Shown here one piece after another: positions 34,872-44,861 of a stretch of 64,000 nucleotides of DNA. Location: assembly GCA_044376575.1 (NCBI GenBank), contig JBILKR010000006.1, forward strand, positions 44,946 through 108,945, given 5' to 3'. Within the stretch, counting starts at the first letter, position 1, and each line of letters starts with the position of its first letter. The notes beneath the pieces were generated by a model that saw nothing but the letters and a program-made list of their open reading frames with translations, did no database searches and was not told the origin of the DNA. This stretch comes from BA4 sp044376575. Lineage in GTDB: Bacteria > Bacteroidota > Bacteroidia > CAIKAF01. The translations under genes were made by a program, and so were the position numbers.

Positions 34872-37800
34872 ATGAAACAGAAACTTTTCTGTTCGTTTTT
34901 TGTATTGGTATTATTGATGAGTGGTTTAACCTCATTTGCTCAGACAGACACCACTAATCATGATCAAATCGGTGTTACAAATCCTTCAAACATAACAGAA
35001 GAAGTTCAGTTTGACGAATCCAACAATCAGTATATCGTTTTAAAAAAAGTAGGTAATATCTTATTAAGCACTGATTATTACTCTGCAGAAGATTATCGAA
35101 AAAAAATGTTGAATCAGTCGGCACTTGATTACTGGAGAGAAAAAGAAAAAAGTAGGGCCGGAGGAAACGATGCAAACAGCCTGATTCCACCAATCAACAT
35201 TAAAAATGAATTGTTTAAAGGAATTTTCGGAAGCAATAAAATTGAAATCAGGCCTCAGGGATCTGCAGAATTAATTTTAGGTGTTCGCGTCAACAAAACG
35301 GAAAATCCCAATATTCCATTACAACAGCGAACTGTTACCACATTCAATTTCGATCAGAATATCCAGTTAAATGTATTGGGGAAAATTGGTGATAAAATTC
35401 AATTAAACGCGAATTTTAATACCAAGGCCTTATTCAATTTTGAGAATCAGATGAACTTAAAATATGAAGGTGGGGAAGATGATATCCTTCAATTGCTTGA
35501 GTTTGGTAATGTATCTCTGCCTCTTACCGGAACATTGATTCAGGGTAGTCAGTCGTTGTTTGGAGTAAAGAATAAACTAAAGTTTGGAAAGCTGGAAATC
35601 ACTTCTATTTTTACACAACAGCAAGGTCAAAAACAAAATATTACTGTTGAAGGCGGAGCACAAATTACCAAATTTGAAGTATCCTGTGCCAACTACGAAG
35701 CCAACCGACACTATTTTCTGGGAGATTATTTCATGCATCAGTTTGATAATGCCAACAAGACATTACCATATGTAACATCGCCTGTGTATATCACACGTAT
35801 TGAGGTTTGGGTAACTAACAGAATCAATGCCACAGAGAATGTTCGAAACATTGTTGCCATTTTACCTCTTGGCGAATCTTTGCCTAACACCAATATTTTT
35901 CCTCAAAATGAAGGATCAACTTATAACCCTCAATCCCTTCCACCAAGTATTCGTGATATCACATCACAAACATTATTCAACCAACTGCAAAACGGGCTGG
36001 AAATAGAAAAACTGGCCAATGCCAGATTACTGAACGCAAATGAATTTAGTTTTGATCCCTACCTTGGATACATTTCATTAAATCAGTCGCTCAATGCTGA
36101 CGAGGTATTAGCAGTAGCATTTCAATATACCGCTGGCGGAAAAACCTATCAGGTAGGAGAATTTGGAACAGACCTGCAAGCACCCAATGCACTTGTTGTA
36201 AAATTATTAAAGGCGTCCAATTTTGATGTAACCAAGCCCAACTTTCCATGGATGATGAAAAATATCTATTCTATTGGAGGTTATAACATCGGGCAGGATG
36301 ATTTTACGTTGAACATTTTATATCAGGATACCGAAACCGGAGTAAAAGTAAACTACTTCCCAAATGCAACAGGTGTAAGTGGTATTCCTCTGATTCGTTT
36401 ATTTAATCTTGACCGTTTAAATCAGCAAAATGATTTAGTGTTTGATGGATTCTTCGATTTTATTGAAGGCAGAACAATTAAAGCACAGAACGGAAGAATT
36501 ATTTTCCCTGTTCGAGAGCCTTTCAGCAAAAATTACTTGTCTAATGTTTTTCAGGAAGCCAATGCCTCGAACCCAATTTTCAATCCGGAAGAATATGCTG
36601 ATCGTTATGCATTTGATACTCTATACAAAGTACAACAACAATTAGCAGAATTAAATCAGGAAAAGAATCGATTTTATATTGCCGGAAGTTATAAAGGTGC
36701 TTCTGGAAGTGAAATCTCACTCAACGCTTTTAATGTGCCGCAAGGTTCTGTAACAGTTACAGCGGGTGGACAAACTTTATCAGAAAATGTGGACTATACT
36801 GTAGATTACGCTGCAGGCAGGGTTCGCATCATCAATGAAAGTATATTAAATTCAGGACTGCCCATCAACATTTCTCTTGAAAACAATGCAACATTCAATA
36901 TTCAGCAAAAACGATTAATCGGAACACATATTGATTATAAATTCAATAAGAATTTTCAGATTGGTGGAACCATCATGAATCTTCAGGAAAGGCCACTTAC
37001 TCAAAAAGTGGATTTGGGAAATGAGCCTGTTGATAATACCATCTGGGGATTTGATGTAAATTATTCAACCACTTCAAATTTTATTACCCGCCTCGTTGAT
37101 AAAATTCCAGGAATTAATACAAAAGCACCGTCACAGATTTTATTAAACGGAGAGTTTGCTCATATGATTCCCGGATATAATCCGGTGATTGATCAGAATG
37201 GGGAGAATGGAGTTTCTTATGTAGATGATTTTGAAGGTGCAGAAACACCAATTGATATTCGTAATCCATTCATGTGGAAGCTAGGTTCTGTTCCTGAAGG
37301 AAATCCAAGGTTTCCCAATGGTGATGTATTTAATAATTTACAATACAACTTCAACCGTGCACGACTGAGCTGGTTTACCATGGATCCGCTGTTTTATCGA
37401 TTTAATACATTAACGCCTCAAGCGATTAAAGATAATCCGACGGTTATGACCAATAACTATATTCGTGAAGTTCAGGTTACCGAAGTATTTCCTGGTTATC
37501 AGCCGCCATTACAGCAAGGTATTCAGCCTCAACAGCTCGTATTGGATATGCATTATTATCCTGATGAAAGAGGACCTTACAACTACGACGTAAATAATTT
37601 TGATGAATCGTTTCTCGATAAATTAAAATTGAAAAATCCCAAAACCAATTTTGGCTCAATGATGCGCCGAATGGAAACAACAGATTGGGACGCAGCGAAT
37701 GTATCATATATAGAATTCTGGATGATGGATCCGTTTGATGAAAATGACCTAAATCAAATGAAAGAATGGGAAGACGGGATTGGATCTACCAATCAAAATA

Positions 37801-40800
37801 CTACCGGTGATGGAGGAGGTGACTTTATCATTCAAATAGGAAACATGAATGAGGATATCCTGAAAGATGGAAGAATGAGTTTCGAAAACGGGATGCCAAC
37901 ACCAACCGATCCGAACCGACCGCTTATTAATACTGCGTGGGGTAAAGTTCCGCTGCTTCAACCCATCAATCAGAATTTTGATAATGATCCTGCAACCCGC
38001 GAATTGCAAGACATTGGATACGACGGACTAAACGATGTGGATGAAAAAGATTTCTTCACTAATTTTATTTCAGATGTTCAAAATAAATTCGGCGGACCAG
38101 GAAATCCAGTATTTGACTCCATCGCAGCCGATCCGTCAGGAGATAATTTTTCTCACTACAATGCCGAATCTTTTAACTCTGTTGGCGGTTTTGTTCCAGG
38201 ATTCAACTATCCACATTCACGATATAAAAAGTTTATCGGTCCTGAAAAAAATTCTCCTGCAAGCAACATTAATTTTTCATACGGACAGGTTCCCAACACA
38301 GAAGATGTAAACAATAACTTTACACTCGATAAACCTGAAGGTTATTATCAATATTCCGTAAGTCTCCGCCCCGGTGATTTGAACACTATTGGAGAAAATT
38401 TTATTACAGATATCTTAAACACTACTGTTCCTGTAAACATTAACGGACAGATTCAAAATAAAAATGTAAAATGGATTCAGTTCAGAATACCTGTAAGAAC
38501 TGAAGATAAGGAGCAATTTGGAACTATCAACGATTTCAGATCGATTCGTTTTATGCGTATGCTGCTTCAAGGTTTCCCGGATGATATTTATGTACGACTT
38601 GCGACCTTACAACTGGTGCGCGCAGATTGGAGAACCTACACTTCAGAACTATGGGATCCGGATGCTTTCATTACGCCAAATGCATCATCTTTTAATTCTA
38701 CTACAGTAAATATTGAAGAGAACACGAGGAAAGAACCATTCCCTTATGCACTCCCTCCGGGAATTACCCGTGAAATTGATCCGGCGAATCCTCAGTTACA
38801 GCAGTTGAATGAACAGTCACTGGTGTTAAATGTAAATGGCTTGCAAGACGGAGAAGCAAAAGGTGTATATAAGAACACACAATATGATATGCGTGCATAC
38901 AAGTATTTAAAAATGTTTGTACACGAAGAACAGGTTTTAAATAATCCGCTCGACAGTCACGACCTAACATTGTTTGTTCGCCTGGGAATGGATGCCTCCG
39001 AAAACTATTATGAAGTTGAAGTTCCGCTAACGCCCTCTGATCCTTCCATCCAGCCAGTGGATCCGAATCCAAATGATCAGATTCCCAACGATGATCCTGT
39101 GTATAAAAGAAACCTTTGGTTAGCACAAAATAATCTGGTGATTGACTTGCAAAGTCTCCCTGATTTAAAATTAAAACGAAACTCACTTGGTCTGCCCTCT
39201 AACCTGCCATTCCAAGATACCGTTGACGGACGAAGAATTACTGTTGTTGGTAACCCTAACATTGCAAATGTTCGGTCGATGATGATTGGAGTCAGAAACC
39301 CGCATCAGAAACATAATCCATGGCAAACAGGTGCAAACGGAACAAAAAAAGATGACGGTCAATCTAAAACAGCACAGGTTTGGGTAAACGAATTAAGACT
39401 TACTGATTATTTTGAAGCCGGCGGCTGGGCTGCAAAGGCAAGAGGACAAGTAAATCTCGCTGACTTCGGACAAGTATCAATGGCAGTATCACATACTACT
39501 TTTGGATTTGGGAATATAGATCAAAAGCCTCAGCAACGCAGTCGAAACAACACTTCTACATTTGATGTTACAACCAGCTTCGAATTAGGAAAATTCTTTG
39601 GCTCTAAATCCGGTGTTACCATTCCTTTATTCTTTGGGTATTCAACTAAGGTTGATGATCCTCAGTTCAACCCCCTTGATCCCGATGTATTGTTCCGCGA
39701 TGCTTTGGATGTATTGCCAACTGATCAGGCGAGAGATTCATTGAAACAGATGTCGCAAACCCTCGGAACAAAAACAACTTTCAATATTACCAATATGAAA
39801 AAGACCCGCACTGACAATAAGCGGAAACCAAAGATATGGGATATTGAAAACTGGGATGCCTCATACTCTTATGTAAAAGAAACATTTCGTGATATCCGAA
39901 CTGAATACAACAATACAACTGAACAAAGGGCATCGCTTGGATATACATTCACACCGCAACCTCAACCATGGGAACCTTTCAAAAAATCAAAAGGGCTGAA
40001 ATCAAAATGGCTGAAATGGGTAAAAGACTTCAACTTTACCTGGTCGCCCAAAAGACTTGCATTCAGGGCAAATGTTGTTCGTGATGTCAATGAATTTTTA
40101 CTACGCAACACTACGGATTATCCTCTATTAATCATACCGACATATCGCAAAAACTTTACCTGGACCAGAACATACGAATTCCAGTACAGCCCGTTCAAAT
40201 CATTGAATTTTACATTCAGTGCAAATAACAGTTCACGAATTGATGAACCTGAAATGAAGTTAGACTCTTCCGTGACCCCTCGTGTACAGTTTTTTGGAAG
40301 AAATACCGGTTATACGCACAACTGGGACGTAAGCTATTCGTTGCCACTAAGTAAAATTCCACTTACTGACTGGATTACTGCTTCCATTGGCTACAGTGGA
40401 AATTACAAATGGACGGCCGGGAACATGGAGCGAAATCCAAATGGTGATTTTACCATGGGAAGATGGGGTAATATTGCCCAAAACGCAAATACACTGAAAG
40501 GTAATTTGCAATTGAACATGACTACGCTTTACAATAAAATTCCATGGATTAAAGATTTGAATAAGGCCAAGGGCGGACAAAAGAAAGAAGCAACGAAACA
40601 AGGGGCCGGAGGAAAAAAACCTGAAGAAAAGAAGAAAGAAGGAGAAGAGGATGAAGAAGAGGAAAAAGAAAAAGTGAAAATTAAAATTGTAAAATGGGAA
40701 AAAGCAGGAGTTAACTTTAAAGCAGGAAGAAAAAAATTATTCAAGCATAACCTAAAAACAGAAGATGTTACATTTAAAGTAACTACACCTGATGGAAAAG

Positions 40801-42317
40801 TAATTAAGGGAGAGACACAAGTGGTGGATAAGAAAAAAGCGAGATTTATTGCGAGTGAAGATGCAAAAGACGCAATGGTTGTTATTGAAGGAAAAATTGA
40901 GAAGAAGCCTTTCCGCTGGATGGTGATTCCTGAAACAATTGCAAGAATTGTAACCGGCTTCAAAAACTTTTCAGTAAGCTACAATGAATCCAATGGAACT
41001 ACGCTTCCAGGCTATAAAGCAGGTACAACACTTTTGGGAATGGATATGTATAATCCTTCACTCGGATTTGATTTTGTGATGGGACGACAGTTCAGCGATG
41101 TGGACCTTGTCAACAATGTAGTAAAGAATGCTTGGCTTATCAGAGACAGTACAATGAATGTGCTGTTTATGCGCACACACTCTTCCAATCTTACAGCAAA
41201 TGCTACTTACGAGCCCTTCAAAGGATTCAGGGTTACGTTTACTGCCAATCGCACTTATGTAGAGAATTTCCAGTCGAATTACAGATACATCCCGAGTGTG
41301 GGAGATTTTATTTCACAAAATCCATTATCTATGGGTAACTTCTCCATGTCTTACATGATGATAGGGACATCATTTGGTGGAGATGGTCAGAATTTCAGTT
41401 CGCGCTGGTTTAGCAATATGCTGAATTCTCGTTCAGTTATTTCAAATCGACTGGCGCTACTCAATCCCAATGCCAATCCGGTAAATGGATCGCTTTACCA
41501 GTCGGGTTATCAGGAAACTCAGCAAGATGTATTAATGTATTCTTTCCTTTCTGCATATACAGGAGGAGATCCGGGATCTATGGAACTAAATCCATTCCCG
41601 ATGATTCCTATTCCAAACTGGAGAATACAATTTGACGGATTAAAAGATATTCCTTTCATTAAAAAAGTAATGAAGAATATCGTATTGTCTCATGCCTATC
41701 AATCTACTTATAGTTTAGCCGGGTTCCAGTCAAACTATGTATATAACGACAAAAATCCTCAGGATTGGCTGAATAACCCATGGGATCAAACCTTGAGAGA
41801 TGACAATGGGAATTTCATCTCCCGGTATTTCTTAAACAGCATTTCACTTGTTGAGTCATACAATCCATTGATTAAAATTGATATGACCTTCAATAATAGT
41901 TTAACGGCAAATGTGGAAATCAAATCAAGCAGAAATATTTCATTGAATTTCCCTAACCAGCAAATCACAGAGAATAATACATTTGAAATAATTGCAGGTG
42001 CCGGCTATATCATTAAAGATGTAAAATTACCATTCAGGATTGGAGGTAAAGAAATTAAAAACAACCTGAACATCCGATTTGATTTTGGGTTAAAAGACAA
42101 CTCAACGGTAATCAGAAAAATTTCTCCGGTAGTTGAACAGGTTACGGCAGGTCAGCGAGCCATTACCATAAAAGGATTTGCAGAATACACCATTAACACC
42201 TCATTAAGTGTGCGACTATTTGTTGATCAGATCATCAATAATCCTTTTGTTGCAAATCAATTCCCCACAGCCAATACCAATGCCGGATTAAGTGTTCGAT
42301 TTACATTGACACAATAA
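34872..42317 (+). CDS. sprA: Cell surface protein SprA, type IX secretion outer-membrane translocon
   Basis: This giant protein of about 2480 residues is the outer-membrane beta-barrel that exports type IX secretion substrates. A signal peptide ends LTSFAQ. The signature IEIRPQGSAELILGVRVNKTENP follows, then the repeated NFNTKALFNFENQMNLKYEG region, and a very long barrel whose strands end in the aromatic/Leu-rich C-terminal LSVRFTLTQ. A Lys/Glu-rich low-complexity segment (about 1899-1946) sits in a periplasmic or plug region just before a small beta domain. Known homologues have a 36-strand barrel with a lateral gate closed by partner proteins. An in-frame ATG at 34845 is also possible, but the signal peptide favours 34872. 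Confidence 0.97.
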   Translation: MKQKLFCSFFVLVLLMSGLTSFAQTDTTNHDQIGVTNPSNITEEVQFDESNNQYIVLKKVGNILLSTDYYSAEDYRKKMLNQSALDYWREKEKSRAGGNDANSLIPPINIKNELFKGIFGSNKIEIRPQGSAELILGVRVNKTENPNIPLQQRTVTTFNFDQNIQLNVLGKIGDKIQLNANFNTKALFNFENQMNLKYEGGEDDILQLLEFGNVSLPLTGTLIQGSQSLFGVKNKLKFGKLEITSIFTQQQGQKQNITVEGGAQITKFEVSCANYEANRHYFLGDYFMHQFDNANKTLPYVTSPVYITRIEVWVTNRINATENVRNIVAILPLGESLPNTNIFPQNEGSTYNPQSLPPSIRDITSQTLFNQLQNGLEIEKLANARLLNANEFSFDPYLGYISLNQSLNADEVLAVAFQYTAGGKTYQVGEFGTDLQAPNALVVKLLKASNFDVTKPNFPWMMKNIYSIGGYNIGQDDFTLNILYQDTETGVKVNYFPNATGVSGIPLIRLFNLDRLNQQNDLVFDGFFDFIEGRTIKAQNGRIIFPVREPFSKNYLSNVFQEANASNPIFNPEEYADRYAFDTLYKVQQQLAELNQEKNRFYIAGSYKGASGSEISLNAFNVPQGSVTVTAGGQTLSENVDYTVDYAAGRVRIINESILNSGLPINISLENNATFNIQQKRLIGTHIDYKFNKNFQIGGTIMNLQERPLTQKVDLGNEPVDNTIWGFDVNYSTTSNFITRLVDKIPGINTKAPSQILLNGEFAHMIPGYNPVIDQNGENGVSYVDDFEGAETPIDIRNPFMWKLGSVPEGNPRFPNGDVFNNLQYNFNRARLSWFTMDPLFYRFNTLTPQAIKDNPTVMTNNYIREVQVTEVFPGYQPPLQQGIQPQQLVLDMHYYPDERGPYNYDVNNFDESFLDKLKLKNPKTNFGSMMRRMETTDWDAANVSYIEFWMMDPFDENDLNQMKEWEDGIGSTNQNTTGDGGGDFIIQIGNMNEDILKDGRMSFENGMPTPTDPNRPLINTAWGKVPLLQPINQNFDNDPATRELQDIGYDGLNDVDEKDFFTNFISDVQNKFGGPGNPVFDSIAADPSGDNFSHYNAESFNSVGGFVPGFNYPHSRYKKFIGPEKNSPASNINFSYGQVPNTEDVNNNFTLDKPEGYYQYSVSLRPGDLNTIGENFITDILNTTVPVNINGQIQNKNVKWIQFRIPVRTEDKEQFGTINDFRSIRFMRMLLQGFPDDIYVRLATLQLVRADWRTYTSELWDPDAFITPNASSFNSTTVNIEENTRKEPFPYALPPGITREIDPANPQLQQLNEQSLVLNVNGLQDGEAKGVYKNTQYDMRAYKYLKMFVHEEQVLNNPLDSHDLTLFVRLGMDASENYYEVEVPLTPSDPSIQPVDPNPNDQIPNDDPVYKRNLWLAQNNLVIDLQSLPDLKLKRNSLGLPSNLPFQDTVDGRRITVVGNPNIANVRSMMIGVRNPHQKHNPWQTGANGTKKDDGQSKTAQVWVNELRLTDYFEAGGWAAKARGQVNLADFGQVSMAVSHTTFGFGNIDQKPQQRSRNNTSTFDVTTSFELGKFFGSKSGVTIPLFFGYSTKVDDPQFNPLDPDVLFRDALDVLPTDQARDSLKQMSQTLGTKTTFNITNMKKTRTDNKRKPKIWDIENWDASYSYVKETFRDIRTEYNNTTEQRASLGYTFTPQPQPWEPFKKSKGLKSKWLKWVKDFNFTWSPKRLAFRANVVRDVNEFLLRNTTDYPLLIIPTYRKNFTWTRTYEFQYSPFKSLNFTFSANNSSRIDEPEMKLDSSVTPRVQFFGRNTGYTHNWDVSYSLPLSKIPLTDWITASIGYSGNYKWTAGNMERNPNGDFTMGRWGNIAQNANTLKGNLQLNMTTLYNKIPWIKDLNKAKGGQKKEATKQGAGGKKPEEKKKEGEEDEEEEKEKVKIKIVKWEKAGVNFKAGRKKLFKHNLKTEDVTFKVTTPDGKVIKGETQVVDKKKARFIASEDAKDAMVVIEGKIEKKPFRWMVIPETIARIVTGFKNFSVSYNESNGTTLPGYKAGTTLLGMDMYNPSLGFDFVMGRQFSDVDLVNNVVKNAWLIRDSTMNVLFMRTHSSNLTANATYEPFKGFRVTFTANRTYVENFQSNYRYIPSVGDFISQNPLSMGNFSMSYMMIGTSFGGDGQNFSSRWFSNMLNSRSVISNRLALLNPNANPVNGSLYQSGYQETQQDVLMYSFLSAYTGGDPGSMELNPFPMIPIPNWRIQFDGLKDIPFIKKVMKNIVLSHAYQSTYSLAGFQSNYVYNDKNPQDWLNNPWDQTLRDDNGNFISRYFLNSISLVESYNPLIKIDMTFNNSLTANVEIKSSRNISLNFPNQQITENNTFEIIAGAGYIIKDVKLPFRIGGKEIKNNLNIRFDFGLKDNSTVIRKISPVVEQVTAGQRAITIKGFAEYTINTSLSVRLFVDQIINNPFVANQFPTANTNAGLSVRFTLTQ

Positions 42318-42367
42318 TTAATTCAAAAATATTTTTAGAATCTCCGTGATTATTTTTAAAAAAAACG

Positions 42368-42375
42368 TAGGTTTG
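42368..42375 (+). promoter_or_regulatory. Possible -7 element before gcvH
   Basis: TAGGTTTG fits the TAnnTTTG consensus and lies 26 bases before the gcvH ATG. The TTTG element is not seen at the usual distance; an A-tract is there instead. gcvH may thus be transcribed separately from sprA. Confidence 0.4.
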
Positions 42376-42401
42376 ATGCATCAATTTTAATACAGAGAAA
42401 C

Positions 42402-42782
42402 ATGAATATTCCTTCAAATCTAAAGTATTCCAAAGATCATGAATGGATCCGCACTGAAGGTGAATTCGGATACGTTGGTATTTCTGAATTTGCTCAGGGA
42501 GAATTAGGTGATATCGTTTTTGTTGAAATCGATTCTGTCGGCGAAACAAAATCAAAAGATGAGGTATTTGGAAGCGTAGAAGCGGTAAAAACCGTTTCAG
42601 ATTTGTTCATGCCTGTGGGAGGAGAAGTATTGGAAGTTAACTCCAAACTAGACGGACAACCAGAATTAGTTAATCAGGATTCTTATGGTGAAGGATGGTT
42701 AATTAAGATAAAAATGTCCAATCCGGATGAAATAAATCAATTGATGGATGCTGATGCCTATAAGGCACACATCGGACATTAA
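42402..42782 (+). CDS. gcvH: Glycine cleavage system H protein
   Basis: This 126-residue lipoyl carrier shuttles the methylamine group between GcvP and GcvT. The lipoylated Lys is K63 in SVEAVKTVSDL, preceded by the typical YSKDHEWI start and VGISEFAQGELGDIVFVE. The C-terminal half has NSYGEGW-like DSYGEGWLIKIKM. The length is standard. The gene lies five bases before the VanZ gene. Confidence 0.97.
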   Translation: MNIPSNLKYSKDHEWIRTEGEFGYVGISEFAQGELGDIVFVEIDSVGETKSKDEVFGSVEAVKTVSDLFMPVGGEVLEVNSKLDGQPELVNQDSYGEGWLIKIKMSNPDEINQLMDADAYKAHIGH

Positions 42783-42787
42783 TATCC

Positions 42788-43174
42788 ATGTTTCTTCGCC
42801 ATAATGCCATCGGCATCCTATGGATGCTATTTATCTTTTGTGCATGTTTGCTTCCTGGAAAAGATGTTCCGGACGGACCTTTTGTAAGTTTTGATAAGGC
42901 TTTTCATATCATTGCTTACGCTATACTTTCTTTCCAATTGATTGTAGGCTTAAAAAAGCAATATTCATTTGTAAAGCTAAAGCACCTCACCATTAGAATT
43001 GTGTTGATTTTTTGTATTGTTTATGGTATACTCATGGAGTTGTTTCAGCGGTTTATGCTGAGTGACCGAATTGCTGATATTTACGATGTGATTGCCAACA
43101 GTATTGGTGCTTTTATCGGCTGGGGACTGTTTGTTTGGGTATATCATCCTAGAAAAGAAGAAACATCTGCATAA
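42788..43174 (+). CDS. VanZ family membrane protein
   Basis: This 128-residue protein has four hydrophobic helices, with FISFDKAFHIIAYAIL-like FVSFDKAFHIIAYAILSFQ and the C-terminal MELFQRFMLSDRIADIYDVIANSIGAFIGW, the acidic and Asn-rich VanZ signature. VanZ-like proteins are linked to low-level teicoplanin resistance in enterococci, but the role here is unknown. It follows gcvH by five bases, an arrangement I recall next to sprA in other Bacteroidota. Confidence 0.88.
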   Translation: MFLRHNAIGILWMLFIFCACLLPGKDVPDGPFVSFDKAFHIIAYAILSFQLIVGLKKQYSFVKLKHLTIRIVLIFCIVYGILMELFQRFMLSDRIADIYDVIANSIGAFIGWGLFVWVYHPRKEETSA

Positions 43175-43252
43175 TTAATTATTAGATTTAACGTTGAAGT
43201 AGTAAAGTTTAAATAAATTAATTTTTAAATTTACACCTAGATTTATAGAATT

Positions 43253-43972
43253 ATGGAAATCAGGAAAAATCCGGAAGCCGACTTAAATAAACAACGTCCT
43301 ATGTTTATTGGCATAGGTTTGGTGATTGCATTATCTATTGGATTAGTTGCATTTGAATGGAGAACATTTGAAGAAAAGCTTGCTCAGGTAATGGATATGG
43401 CGATTGACGAGGAGATTGAAGAAAAGATTTTCGCAGTTCAGCCATCTACTCCACCACCTCCTCCACCACCTCCTCCAACAGTTGTTGAGGTATTGGAAAT
43501 CGTAGAAAATGATGTTGAAGTAGAAAATGAAATGCAGGTGCAAGATGTTGAAACCAACGAAAACGAAAACATAAATACTGATATCGTAGAATCAACTGAA
43601 GTTGTATCTGATGATAATGAAGTATTTCAGGTGGTTGAAGACATGCCGAGATTTAAAGGTTGTGAAAAAGAAAGAAATGAAGAGGACGCGGCAAAATGTT
43701 TTCAGGAAAAACTATATGGTTTCTTATCACAAAATATTAAATACCCACAACAGGCTAAAGAGCTAGGAATACAAGGAAAAGTATTTATATCCTTTGTGAT
43801 TGAGAAAGATGGATCGGTAGCTAATGTTGAAATTTTAAGAGGTATCGGTGGTGGTTGCGATGAAGAAGCAGAACGTGTAATCAAAAAATTACCTACGTTT
43901 ACTCCCGGTAAGCAGCGAGGTCGTCCGGCAAGGGTTCAATATCGTTTGCCGATTTCATTTACACTTAAATAA
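43253..43972 (+). CDS. tonB: TonB family energy transducer
   Basis: This 239-residue protein has a short cytoplasmic N-terminus, one membrane helix (about 20-38), a Pro-rich periplasmic linker with an uninterrupted run of nine Pro after SxxPS, a very acidic Glu/Val/Asn segment (about 80-125), and a C-terminal TonB domain (IKYPQQAKELGIQGKVFISF to ARVQYRLPISFTLK). Such proteins pass proton-driven energy from ExbBD to outer-membrane receptors. The linker's cysteines near GCEKERNEEDAAKC could form a disulfide. The four-gene exbBD operon lies about 11 kb away. Confidence 0.92.
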   Translation: MEIRKNPEADLNKQRPMFIGIGLVIALSIGLVAFEWRTFEEKLAQVMDMAIDEEIEEKIFAVQPSTPPPPPPPPPTVVEVLEIVENDVEVENEMQVQDVETNENENINTDIVESTEVVSDDNEVFQVVEDMPRFKGCEKERNEEDAAKCFQEKLYGFLSQNIKYPQQAKELGIQGKVFISFVIEKDGSVANVEILRGIGGGCDEEAERVIKKLPTFTPGKQRGRPARVQYRLPISFTLK

Positions 43973-43994
43973 TGTAATTATTAAATAATCATTC

Positions 43995-44021
43995 AAGCAT
44001 CGCATTTTGCGATGCTTTTTT
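43995..44021 (+). terminator. Intrinsic terminator after tonB
   Basis: An eight-base stem AGCATCGC / GCGATGCT with a five-base loop is followed by a run of T. It lies 23 bases after the tonB stop and immediately before the deoC start. Confidence 0.88.
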
Positions 44022-44033
44022 ATTCTATACCCA

Positions 44034-44780
44034 ATGAACTCATCAGCACTTATCCCTTTTATTGATTTAACAACCCTCCAGGGAACAGATAATGATTTAA
44101 CTGCAAAGCAAATTGTTATTAAAGGATTGGCATTAAAAGAAAAAGGTATTTTACCGGCTAGCATCTGTGTGTTCCCAACGCTTGTAAAAAATATTGTACA
44201 TCACTCATCACATCAAATTCGTGTGGCCAGTGTTGCCGGTGGTTTTCCTGCGGGGTTGACACCTACAGATATCAAATGTGCAGAAACTAAATTTGCATTG
44301 GAACAAGGAGCAGATGAGATTGACATAGTAATTAACCGTGGTAAATTAATGGAAGGTGAAGATGCTTTTGTATTGGATGAAATTACAAGAGTAAAAGAAA
44401 CCTGTGGTAATAAGATTCTAAAAGTAATTATTGAAAGCGGTGAATTGCAAACAGAAGAATTAATAAAAAAAGCCAGTAGGATCGCTTTAGATGCCGGTGC
44501 AGATTTTTTAAAAACTTCTACAGGTAAAGTGCCGATTGGAGCCACACCAGAAGCTGCACAATGGATGAGCGAAGTGCTTCTTGAACATTATAAAAAAACT
44601 AGTAATAAAAGAGGCTTAAAACTATCCGGTGGAATTGCGAATAAAACAGCCGCTTTGCAATACATAGATCAAGTAAGAAATTTGTTAGGACCAGATTGGA
44701 TTCAACCGGATTTATTTAGAATTGGTGCATCCAAATTATTTGATGAATTGGTGATGGATGTAACCACAAATAATAATTAA
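44034..44780 (+). CDS. deoC: Deoxyribose-phosphate aldolase
   Basis: From the ATG at 44034 the product has 248 residues and is a class I aldolase that splits 2-deoxyribose 5-phosphate into glyceraldehyde 3-phosphate and acetaldehyde. Motifs are FIDLTTLQGTDN, ASVAGGFPAG, EIDIVINRG, LKVIIESGEL, the Schiff-base Lys in ADFLKTSTGKVPIGATPEA, and GLKLSGGI. An upstream ATG at 44007 lies inside the terminator hairpin and is rejected. Used for deoxynucleoside salvage. Confidence 0.95.
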   Translation: MNSSALIPFIDLTTLQGTDNDLTAKQIVIKGLALKEKGILPASICVFPTLVKNIVHHSSHQIRVASVAGGFPAGLTPTDIKCAETKFALEQGADEIDIVINRGKLMEGEDAFVLDEITRVKETCGNKILKVIIESGELQTEELIKKASRIALDAGADFLKTSTGKVPIGATPEAAQWMSEVLLEHYKKTSNKRGLKLSGGIANKTAALQYIDQVRNLLGPDWIQPDLFRIGASKLFDELVMDVTTNNN

Positions 44781-44861
44781 CAAAACATTATATCATTGTT
44801 TGGAATTATTTGAAAAAAATTCGCAATTAAATTCGTTATATTTAGCATAAGAATTATTCGT

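Noticed and set aside
38764..39186. Antisense frame of 140 codons within sprA
   Set aside because: Composition and lack of any signature indicate a shadow of the well-supported sense gene.
40529..40963. Long antisense frame opposite sprA
   Set aside because: It is the complement of the Lys/Glu-rich region; the translation is a Ser/Phe-rich low-complexity shadow with no family features.
44007..44033. Longer N-terminus for deoC from an upstream ATG
   Set aside because: The codons lie in the loop and second arm of the terminator hairpin after tonB; the family start fits the ATG at 44034.
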